Shown here in pieces: positions 1 through 5,579 of a stretch of DNA of 5,871 nt; within the stretch, counting starts at the first letter, position 1; every line of letters begins with the position of its first letter. The stretch covers positions 1 to 5,871 of the forward strand of contig JAGRLQ010000262.1 of assembly GCA_020441735.1 (NCBI GenBank), in the 5' to 3' direction. The notes under the pieces were generated by a model, which searched no databases, was not told the origin of the DNA, and saw only the letters and a list, made by a program, of their open reading frames with translations. A program made the translations under genes and the position numbers. This DNA comes from Nitratireductor sp. Lineage in GTDB: Bacteria; Pseudomonadota; Alphaproteobacteria; Rhizobiales; Rhizobiaceae.

Positions 1-204
1 GATTTTGACGGAATCGGAAAAATCGAAATGCGTAAGTGAACTCAGTAGCTTGCTGAAGCTATCCGTTTACACCTAACGGTGAAACGGTCTAGCGCCTTTT
101 GAGCCTGATTGGCGCCTCCATGCTGGCAATTGGCCGCCGTTTACGCCATATACGCCGCCGAACCCCGTTGAAACCGCAATCACCGGCAGATTGGCGCCAG
201 GACC
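1..204. other. Non-coding leader region upstream of mtaB
   Basis: All three forward frames contain stops here: TGA at 37-39 in the mtaB frame, TAA at 74-76 in frame 2, and an early TGA in frame 3. The short open stretches at the left edge do not resemble a C-terminus I recognise, so an upstream gene may end at 37-39 or 74-76, or before the window; this is unresolved. The region contains two neighbouring stem-loops (46-61 and 63-87) and two copies of GATTGGCGCC (106-115 and 189-198). I could not find a convincing -35/-10 pair for mtaB. Confidence 0.6.
46..87. terminator. Pair of adjacent stem-loops, possible terminator of an upstream gene
   Basis: The first stem-loop has 6-bp arms TAGCTT (46-51) and AAGCTA (56-61) around a GCTG loop. 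One base further on, a second has a left arm CCGTTT-A-CACC (63-73, one bulged A) and right arm GGTGAAACGG (78-87) around a TAAC loop, giving 10 base pairs. A short TTTT run lies at 96-99, but it does not directly follow the stem, so intrinsic termination is uncertain. The second stem could also be a regulatory leader structure. The pairing is seen directly; the role is inferred. Confidence 0.35.
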
Positions 205-1509
205 ATGGCCATCAGGACGCTTACATTCGGATGCAGGCTCAATGCCTATGAGACTGAAGTCATGCGCGAAAAAGCGCAGGACGCCGGTCTCGATTCGCTC
301 GAAGAAGACGCGATCCTGGTCAATACCTGCGCGGTAACGGCGGAAGCCGTACGACAGGCCAAGCAGGCGATCCGCAGGGCGCGGCGGGAGAACCCCAATG
401 CCCGCATCATCGTGTCGGGCTGTGCGGCGCAGACGGAGCCTGAAACCTTTGCCGATATGCCTGAAACCGATCTCGTTCTCGGCAATGAGGAAAAGCTGCA
501 GGTGCGGCCTTATCGTGCGCTGCCCGAGTTCGGCATCAACGATTTCGAGAAGGTCCGCGTCAACGACATCATGGAAGTGCGCGAGACAGCCTCGCACATG
601 GTGCAGGCCGTGGAAGGGCATACCCGCGCCTTCGTTCAGGTACAGAATGGCTGCGATCACCGTTGCACCTTCTGCATCATCCCGTTCGGCCGGGGCAATT
701 CGCGCTCGGTACCGGCGGGCGACGTGGTGGAGCAGGTCAGGAAGCTGGTGGCGAACGGCTACCGCGAAGTGGTGCTGACCGGCGTCGATACCACCTCCTG
801 GGGGGCGGACCTGCCGGGTAGTCCAAAGCTCGGGCGGCTGGTACAGGCAGTGCTGAAGCACGTGCCTGATCTTCAACGCCTGCGGCTTTCCTCGATCGAC
901 TCCATCGAGGTGGACGAGCCCTTGATGGAGGCGATCGGCGGCGAGGCCCGCTTCATGCCGCATCTGCATCTTTCGCTGCAGCATGGCGACGACATGATTT
1001 TGAAACGGATGAAGCGGCGTCACAGCCGTGAGGATTCAATCCGGTTCTGCGAAGACGTGCGCAGGCTGCGCCCGGAGATCGCCTTCGGTGCTGATCTGAT
1101 GGCGGGCTTTCCGACGGAAACGGAAGCAATGTTTGCCGAAACGCTGTCGCTGGTCGATGCCTGCGGGCTCGACTTCGTGCATGTCTTTCCATTCTCGCCG
1201 CGAAACGGCACGCCGGCAGCAAAGATGCCGCAACTGCCGCGCGAGGTGATCCGCGAGCGGGCGCGCATCCTGCGGCAGAAAGCCGAAGAAGCGCTTTTTG
1301 CTCATTTTGCCGCCTTTGCCGGAACGCGCGGCACCGTGCTGCTGGAGCAGGGCGGCAAGGGGCGGCTGCCGCAATTTACCCAGGTGGCGCTCGAGGACAC
1401 GGCGGGGGCAGAGCCCGGCAGTTCCCTGCCGGTCGAAATTACCGGCGTTGCCGGCGGTATGCTTTCGGGCAGGATTGCTGCCCGTGACGAACGTGAAGCG
1501 GCGGCATAG
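205..1509 (+). CDS. mtaB: tRNA (t6A37) methylthiotransferase MtaB, radical SAM enzyme
   Basis: This cytoplasmic iron-sulfur enzyme is expected to add a methylthio group to t6A at position 37 of ANN-decoding tRNAs, giving ms2t6A. The 434-residue protein has the family layout. An N-terminal MTTase domain carries three cluster cysteines: C10 in FGCRLN, C42 in NTCAV and C73 in SGCAAQ. The radical SAM core holds C150-x3-C154-x2-C157 (NGCDHRCTFC). The conserved FPFSPRNGTPA segment follows near residue 330, and a TRAM-like RNA-binding domain lies at about 373-425. The SGCAAQ and FGCRLN variants favour MtaB over MiaB or RimO. ATG 205 is chosen because an in-frame TGA lies at 172-174 and the protein must begin just before FGC; the AGGA at 199-202 is only 2 nt from it, an unusually tight ribosome site. 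ftsY starts 9 nt after the stop, so the two are probably cotranscribed. Confidence 0.94.
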   Translation: MAIRTLTFGCRLNAYETEVMREKAQDAGLDSLEEDAILVNTCAVTAEAVRQAKQAIRRARRENPNARIIVSGCAAQTEPETFADMPETDLVLGNEEKLQVRPYRALPEFGINDFEKVRVNDIMEVRETASHMVQAVEGHTRAFVQVQNGCDHRCTFCIIPFGRGNSRSVPAGDVVEQVRKLVANGYREVVLTGVDTTSWGADLPGSPKLGRLVQAVLKHVPDLQRLRLSSIDSIEVDEPLMEAIGGEARFMPHLHLSLQHGDDMILKRMKRRHSREDSIRFCEDVRRLRPEIAFGADLMAGFPTETEAMFAETLSLVDACGLDFVHVFPFSPRNGTPAAKMPQLPREVIRERARILRQKAEEALFAHFAAFAGTRGTVLLEQGGKGRLPQFTQVALEDTAGAEPGSSLPVEITGVAGGMLSGRIAARDEREAAA

Positions 1510-1518
1510 GGGAACCAT

Positions 1519-3303
1519 ATGGCGGAAGAGAAAAAGCCCGGGCTTCTGAAACGCATCTTCTCCTTCGGCTTCGGCCGCAAGAAGGAAGAGGAAGCAGCAC
1601 CTGAAGCCGATGCAGTGGATGCTGCCGCCGAGGCGGAAGCTGTAGAGGCCGCGAAGCGCGCCGAAGCTGAGGAAAAAGCTGCGGCGGAAGCTGCTGCAAA
1701 AGCGGAGGCTGCTGAAAAGAAGAAAGCCGAGGAAGCCGAGAAGAAGGCTGCCGAAAAGGCGGAAGCCGAAGCGAAGGCTGCTGCTGAAAAACAGGCCAAG
1801 GCCGAAGCCGCAAAAAAAGAGAAAGAAGAAAAAGCCGCTGCCGAAAAAGCGGCGAAAGCCGAAAAAGCTGCCAGGGCCAAGGAAGAAAAGGAACGCGCTG
1901 CCGCCGAGAAAAAGGCCGAAGCTGAAAAGGCCAAGGCGGAGAAGGCGGAAAAAGCTGCAAAGGCGAAGGCCGAGAAAGCGGCAGCAGAAAAAGCCGAGGC
2001 CGAAAAGAAAGAAGCTGAAGTAAAAAAAGCGGCTGAGGAAAAGGCTGCGGCGGAGGCTGCCGCCGCAGAAGAAGCGGCAAGGCTTGAAGCCGAGGAAGCT
2101 GCGCGCGCCGCCGCTGAGGCGACTGAAGAAGCATCAGAAGACGAGGACGACGAAGATCAACCGGAGTCTGACGAGGTCGAGGCCGATGAGGGCGATGCCG
2201 AGTTCGACGCGGCGGGTGATCCCGATATGGAACCTGCCTTCGACGATGAGGAAACCGTCGCCGCACCGACGGAAACGCTGGAGATCGAAGACAGCAAGGT
2301 CACGCTGACCGAGCGCAAGGCAAAGAAAGAGCCCGAGCCGGAACCGGAAGAAGTCGAGCAGGAAGCGCGCCGTGAGGGCTGGCTGAAGCGGCTTTCCAAG
2401 GGGTTGTCGCGCTCTTCCAATCAGCTCAAGGAAAACATTTCCCAGGTCTTCACCAACCGCAAGCTGGACGACGACACGCTGCAGGATCTGGAAGACATTC
2501 TCATTCAGGCCGATCTCGGCATCGAGACTGCGATGAACATCACCGATGCGCTTTCGGCGCAGAAGTTCGGCAAGACGGTAAGTGACGAGGAAGTGCGCGA
2601 GGTGATGGCCGACGAGATCGAGAAAATCCTCGATCCGGTTGCTGTCGATCTTGACCTTGATCTCGACCACCAGCCGCATGTCATTCTGGTCGTCGGCGTC
2701 AACGGATCGGGCAAGACAACGACGATCGGCAAGCTTGCCTCCAAGCTCTACGATGCGGGCTTTTCAACCACGCTGGTGGCCGGTGACACGTTCCGGGCTG
2801 CTGCCATCGAGCAGCTGAAGATCTGGGGCGAGCGCACCATGTCGCCGGTGCTGTCGCGGCCACTGGGCTCCGACGCTGCGGGCCTCGCCTTCGATGCCTG
2901 GGCAGAGACCCACAAGGAGCGGCGCGATGTCATGCTGATGGATACGGCAGGCCGGCTGCAGAACAGAACAGAACTGATGGCGGAACTGGAGAAGATCGTC
3001 CGCGTGCTGAAAAAGCAGGACCCGTCGGCGCCGCACACGGTGTTGCTGACGCTCGATGCCACGACAGGCCAGAACGCGCTCAACCAGGTGGAAATCTTCA
3101 AGGATATTGCCGGTGTTAACGGTCTTGTCATGACGAAGCTCGATGGTACGGCGCGTGGTGGCATTCTGGTGGCGATTTCCGCCAAGCACAAACTGCCGGT
3201 CTATTTCGTCGGCGTCGGCGAGCAGGTCGAGGACCTCGAACCCTTTGAGGCACGGGAATTTGCCCGCTCGATTGCCGGCCTGCCGCGGGAAGATGAAGAG
3301 TAA
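1519..3303 (+). CDS. ftsY: Signal recognition particle receptor FtsY (SRP GTPase) with expanded A domain
   Basis: FtsY docks ribosome-nascent chain-SRP complexes at the inner membrane; its GTPase pairs with Ffh to hand membrane proteins to the translocon. The 594 residues divide into a basic, amphipathic N-terminal segment (KPGLLKRIFSFGFGRKK, about 6-22) likely to touch lipid, an Ala/Glu/Lys-rich stretch (about 23-205), an acidic linker (about 206-286), and the NG domain from about G287. GTPase motifs are all intact: P-loop GVNGSGKTTT (393-402), DTFRAAA (423-429), DTAGR (475-479) and TKLDG (539-543). The C-terminus ends normally after the ARSIAGLP segment. The length exceeds the roughly 300-500 residues common in the family, all of it through the A domain. 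The ribosome site AGGGGA (1508-1513) overlaps the mtaB stop, 5 nt before ATG. The coding strand at 1585-2130 is strongly purine-rich, unlike its neighbours. Confidence 0.97.
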   Translation: MAEEKKPGLLKRIFSFGFGRKKEEEAAPEADAVDAAAEAEAVEAAKRAEAEEKAAAEAAAKAEAAEKKKAEEAEKKAAEKAEAEAKAAAEKQAKAEAAKKEKEEKAAAEKAAKAEKAARAKEEKERAAAEKKAEAEKAKAEKAEKAAKAKAEKAAAEKAEAEKKEAEVKKAAEEKAAAEAAAAEEAARLEAEEAARAAAEATEEASEDEDDEDQPESDEVEADEGDAEFDAAGDPDMEPAFDDEETVAAPTETLEIEDSKVTLTERKAKKEPEPEPEEVEQEARREGWLKRLSKGLSRSSNQLKENISQVFTNRKLDDDTLQDLEDILIQADLGIETAMNITDALSAQKFGKTVSDEEVREVMADEIEKILDPVAVDLDLDLDHQPHVILVVGVNGSGKTTTIGKLASKLYDAGFSTTLVAGDTFRAAAIEQLKIWGERTMSPVLSRPLGSDAAGLAFDAWAETHKERRDVMLMDTAGRLQNRTELMAELEKIVRVLKKQDPSAPHTVLLTLDATTGQNALNQVEIFKDIAGVNGLVMTKLDGTARGGILVAISAKHKLPVYFVGVGEQVEDLEPFEAREFARSIAGLPREDEE

Positions 3304-3322
3304 AGCTGGAAATCCGGCATTC

Positions 3323-3326
3323 AGGA
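3323..3326 (+). promoter_or_regulatory. Ribosome binding site that selects the yciB start
   Basis: AGGA lies 9 nt before ATG 3336. An in-frame TTG at 3327 would begin directly after this site with no spacer, so the ATG is the better start and the protein begins MAKDRPK rather than three residues earlier. Confidence 0.6.
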
Positions 3327-3335
3327 TTGCATTGC

Positions 3336-3968
3336 ATGGCCAAGGACAGACCGAAACTCAATCAGGCGACCAAGCTGGCACTGGAAATGGGGCCACTGGT
3401 GGTCTTCTTCCTCACCAACACCTATGGCGAGGAACTGGCTGAAGCCTTTCCGGCGCTCAAGGCGCTGGGCGGCAAGATCTTCATCGGCACGGCGGCCTTC
3501 ATGGTCGCCATGGCGATTTCGCTGACGCTGACCTGGCTGTGGGAGCGGCGGCTGGCGGTCATGCCGCTGATTACCGGCATCATGGTGTTCATCTTCGGTG
3601 GGCTGACGCTCTACCTGCAGGACGAGACCTTCATCAAGATGAAGCCGACCATCGTCAACATCCTGTTCGGCACGGCGCTGTTCATCGGCCTGTTCGTGTT
3701 CCGAAACCCACTGCTGAAAATCCTGTTCGAGGGGCCGTTTCAGCTCGACGATGAAGGCTGGACGAAGCTGACCTTTCGCTGGGCCTGTTTCTTCTTCTTC
3801 CTGGCGCTCGCCAACGAGATTGTCTGGCGCAACTTCTCCAGCGATTTCTGGGTCAACTTCAAGGTCTGGGCGACCATGCCGATGACCATCATCTTCATGC
3901 TGTTCCAGTATCCGCTCTTGCAGCGTCATTCGCTGGAGCCGCTGGAAGGTGACGACGCGTCGGGCTAA
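3336..3968 (+). CDS. yciB: Septation protein A family inner-membrane protein (YciB/IspZ)
   Basis: YciB proteins are polytopic inner-membrane proteins tied to cell-envelope integrity and division; the name comes from a septation defect in Shigella, and no enzyme activity is established. The 210-residue product is strongly hydrophobic with about five membrane segments, near 13-30, 48-68, 74-94, 105-122 and 146-195 (the last holding one or two spans). Recognisable family features are GPLVVFF (19-25), PLITGIMVFIFGGLTLYLQD (77-96) running into ETFIKMKPT (97-105), FRWACFFFF (147-155) with NEIVWRN (160-166), and WATMPMTIIF (178-187). Length is typical of alphaproteobacterial members. It follows ftsY after 32 nt on the same strand, consistent with one operon. 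FtsY would serve insertion of such proteins, but a direct functional link is only inference. Confidence 0.95.
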   Translation: MAKDRPKLNQATKLALEMGPLVVFFLTNTYGEELAEAFPALKALGGKIFIGTAAFMVAMAISLTLTWLWERRLAVMPLITGIMVFIFGGLTLYLQDETFIKMKPTIVNILFGTALFIGLFVFRNPLLKILFEGPFQLDDEGWTKLTFRWACFFFFLALANEIVWRNFSSDFWVNFKVWATMPMTIIFMLFQYPLLQRHSLEPLEGDDASG

Positions 3969-3978
3969 GCCTGAGGCC

Positions 3979-4605
3979 CTAGCGCGATCCGAAGGCGATG
4001 CTCATGGCAGGGCCTCCGGGACCGCCGCCGCCGAAGGCTTCTTCCAGGACTTCGTCCTCCTCCTCACCAAAGTCGCTCAGCGTGTAGTGTTCCTCGGTGA
4101 TGTAGGGACCGCCGCCGATCGAGGCCTTCGAGGACAGAAGATCGAAGCCGTTGATGGTGAATTGCGGCGAGGTATAGCCGCCGCGCGAATGGATGAAATG
4201 TGCCACCTCGTGGGGGGCGGTACCCTTGAGACGGGCGAGCGTGACATGGGGCAGAAACTTGCGCCGATCTGCAGGCACGCCATGGCGCTTGGCGAGGCGC
4301 TCGATCTCCGCCTGCAATTCCATCAGCGCCGGGGCGGGTTCAATGCGGGCATAAAGCGCGCGCGGCTTGCCGTTGCCGAAGGCATCGAGCCGGTCGATGC
4401 GCAGTTCGAAGGCGTAGCGGTCGATGCCGCTGAGCGCCAGTGCCAGATCGTTGGCGACATGGCGGTCTACATCGCCGAAGAAGGCGAGCGTGATGTGATA
4501 ATTTTCAGCGTCGATCCAGCGCGCACCGTTGAGGCCGCCCCGAAGAAGCGACAACTGCATGGCGATGGAGGAGGGTAGGCGTAGCGCGGTAAAAAGTCTG
4601 GGCAT
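3979..4605 (-). CDS. thpR: RNA 2',3'-cyclic phosphodiesterase ThpR (LigT-type 2H phosphoesterase)
   Basis: Members open RNA 2',3'-cyclic phosphates to 2'-phosphomonoesters, and some reverse 2'-5' RNA joining; the protein should be cytoplasmic. Both catalytic HxTx motifs of the 2H superfamily are present in the 208-residue product: HITL at 37-40 and HVTL at 120-123. They sit in the usual contexts, ARWIDAENYHITLAFFGDV and KFLPHVTLARLKG. The opening MPRLFTALRLP also fits. The last 30 residues (from FGEEEDEV) extend past the usual end after the HYTLSDF strand and form an acidic then glycine-rich tail (GGGGPGG). ATG at 4605 is supported by GGGGAG (4613-4618 on the reverse strand) with 7-nt spacing. 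It converges on yciB with 10 nt between stop codons and lies about 170 nt downstream of the esterase gene on the same strand. Confidence 0.93.
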   Translation of the reverse strand: MPRLFTALRLPSSIAMQLSLLRGGLNGARWIDAENYHITLAFFGDVDRHVANDLALALSGIDRYAFELRIDRLDAFGNGKPRALYARIEPAPALMELQAEIERLAKRHGVPADRRKFLPHVTLARLKGTAPHEVAHFIHSRGGYTSPQFTINGFDLLSSKASIGGGPYITEEHYTLSDFGEEEDEVLEEAFGGGGPGGPAMSIAFGSR

Positions 4606-4776
4606 GACAATGCTCCCCGCCTGCGACTCACACAGCGCTCCCGGAGGGCTGGAGTCCCGATACCAGGCCGCGCGTGGCGGCAGGCCGCGAATCGCAGGGC
4701 CATGGAATCACGTTTTGAGTCGCAGTCCAAATGAAAATAAGGTGAGGGCAAGAAGGGTCGGTGCGCCAGGCGGCGC
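4606..4776. other. Intergenic region between the esterase gene and thpR, with inverted repeat
   Basis: I find no plausible gene here; the reverse-strand frames that cross it are composition shadows. It holds a perfect 10-bp inverted repeat, CTGCGACTCA (4621-4630) and TGAGTCGCAG (4716-4725), enclosing 85 nt that are GC-rich, and a 9-bp direct repeat CAGGCCGCG (4664-4672 and 4681-4689). On the reverse strand a weak promoter-like pair for thpR can be drawn: TTGGAC (4725-4730) and TTCCAT (4702-4707) with a 17-nt spacer, leaving a leader of about 90 nt. The -35 box would touch the right arm of the inverted repeat. The repeats are observed; the promoter is a tentative inference. Confidence 0.4.
4621..4725. 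repeat. Perfect 10-bp inverted repeat enclosing 85 nt
   Basis: Arms are CTGCGACTCA at 4621-4630 and TGAGTCGCAG at 4716-4725. No target-site duplication is visible outside the arms, so an insertion element is not supported. The left arm lies just upstream of the thpR ribosome site (4613-4618). Confidence 0.5.
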
Positions 4777-4785
4777 TCAGCCGCC
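4769..4785 (-). terminator. Stem-loop across the stop codon of the esterase gene
   Basis: GGCGGC (4769-4774) and GCCGCC (4780-4785) form a 6-bp all-GC stem around a 5-nt loop that contains the reverse-strand TGA stop (4777-4779). On the reverse strand the next T-rich run (TTATTTTC, 4733-4740) is about 30 nt further on, so this is not a classic intrinsic terminator. It may instead protect the mRNA 3' end, or be a chance result of GC-rich codons. Confidence 0.3.
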
Positions 4786-5457
4786 GGTGCTTGCGCCAAG
4801 GCTGCGGATGAATTCTTCCATGACCGGCAGCATGCGTTCGGCGATGACGGCCATGCCGTCTCCATTGGGATGCATGCCGTCAGTCTGGTTGAGTTCCGTC
4901 TCCGCTGCAACACCATCAAGCAGAAAGGGATAGAGAGTAATTTCGTGCTGCTCCGCCAGTTCGCTGTAGATGGCGTTGAAGGCCTGTTCGTATTCCGAAC
5001 CCATATTGGGCGGACTCATCATGCCGGCCAGCAGCACGGGGATGTTGCGTGCCTGAAGATTCTCAATGGCGGCGGCAAGATTGGCCCGGGTTTCTGCAAC
5101 CGGAATGCCGCGCAGCGCGTCGTTGCCGCCGAGCGCCAGCACCACGCCATCGGTGCCGTCGGGTACCGACCAGTCGAGCCGCGACAAGCCACCGGCAGTG
5201 GTGTCGCCTGAAACCCCGGCATTGACCGCCTCGATGGGGAGGCCCTTTTCGCCCAGCATGGCTTGCAGACGATCCACATAGGCTTCGCCGGGACCAACGC
5301 CGAGGCCGGCCGTCAGGCTGTCGCCGACAAAGACGATGCGGACCGGTTGTTGCGCGGCTGCGGGTTGCGGCAGAAGCGCAGCGAAGAACAGGACTACCGC
5401 TGCCAGTAAGCTTGAGATCACGATGGCGGGAGACATTACCAATCGTTCACGTGACAT
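4777..5457 (-). CDS. Secreted GDSL/SGNH hydrolase, TesA-like arylesterase
   Basis: This is a predicted periplasmic serine esterase of the SGNH family (arylesterase / TesA lysophospholipase-thioesterase type) acting on ester or thioester substrates not defined here. A signal peptide is clear: basic start MSRER, hydrophobic core at about 10-29, and a likely cleavage after PAAA at residue 35. The mature enzyme begins QQPVRIVFVGDSLTAG with catalytic Ser47 in GDSL (45-48). Gly84 in AGVSGDTT and Asn112 in GGND (110-113) form the oxyanion blocks, and Asp193/His196 in DGMHPN complete the triad. The 226-residue start at 5457 is chosen over an upstream ATG at 5547 because AGAAGGA (5467-5473) stands 9 nt before it and the signal peptide then begins properly. 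It is divergent from a YbbA-like ATPase gene, as tesA is from ybbA in E. coli, which supports a TesA-like identity. Confidence 0.92.
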   Translation of the reverse strand: MSRERLVMSPAIVISSLLAAVVLFFAALLPQPAAAQQPVRIVFVGDSLTAGLGVGPGEAYVDRLQAMLGEKGLPIEAVNAGVSGDTTAGGLSRLDWSVPDGTDGVVLALGGNDALRGIPVAETRANLAAAIENLQARNIPVLLAGMMSPPNMGSEYEQAFNAIYSELAEQHEITLYPFLLDGVAAETELNQTDGMHPNGDGMAVIAERMLPVMEEFIRSLGASTGG

Positions 5458-5579
5458 GACGGGCGGTCCTTCTGGTATGAACAAACTCACGCGATCCCTT
5501 GGGGTTCCTGTCGTGACGGTTTGAAAACCGGTGCACCGACCCCACATAGGGAAAACCCTTCCTTCCAGATGGAGACATC
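5458..5579. promoter_or_regulatory. Divergent intergenic control region between the esterase and ABC ATPase genes
   Basis: These 122 nt separate two outward-facing start codons, so promoters for both genes should lie here or within the gene ends. Three short dyads crowd its right half: CGGTTT-GA-AAACCG (5517-5530), CGGTGCACCG (5529-5538) and AGGG-AAAA-CCCT (5548-5559). A weak promoter-like pair for the ATPase gene is TTGAAA (5521-5526) and ACATAG (5544-5549) with a 17-nt spacer; its -35 box would fall inside the first dyad and its spacer over the second, an arrangement typical of repressor control. The dyads are observed; the promoter and operator roles are inference. Ribosome sites are at 5467-5473 (reverse) and 5571-5574 (forward). 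Confidence 0.5.

Noticed and set aside
73..1023. 316-codon reverse-strand open frame opposite mtaB
   Set aside because: It mirrors a well-supported MtaB with all its cysteine motifs, has His/Arg-rich composition, and shows no known domain.
1302..2266. Long reverse-strand open frames opposite ftsY (up to 275 codons)
   Set aside because: They result from the Ala/Glu/Lys codon bias of the ftsY A domain; the translations are Ser/Ala/Phe or Pro/Leu/Arg low-complexity sequences with no recognisable domain.
3327..3335. Upstream TTG start for yciB
   Set aside because: It abuts the AGGA ribosome site without a spacer, whereas ATG 3336 has proper spacing and gives a typical N-terminus.
3962..3979. 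Short dyad GGGC/GCCC between the yciB and thpR stops as a bidirectional terminator
   Set aside because: Only four pairs with a 10-nt loop and no flanking T or A runs; too weak to call.
3949..4578. Forward open frame of 209 codons opposite thpR
   Set aside because: The reverse strand encodes intact HxTx motifs; the forward translation is a complement shadow overlapping the end of yciB.
4664..4689. CAGGCCGCG direct repeat as part of an iteron or CRISPR-like array
   Set aside because: Only two copies 17 nt apart in GC-rich sequence; no further units or spacers.
4606..4776. tRNA or known structured RNA in the thpR/esterase gap
   Set aside because: No T-loop GGTTCRA-type motif or cloverleaf arrangement could be found, only the inverted repeat reported separately.
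5458..5547. Thirty extra N-terminal residues of the esterase from an ATG at 5547
   Set aside because: They would precede and spoil the signal peptide and cover the promoter region; the ATG at 5457 has a good ribosome site.
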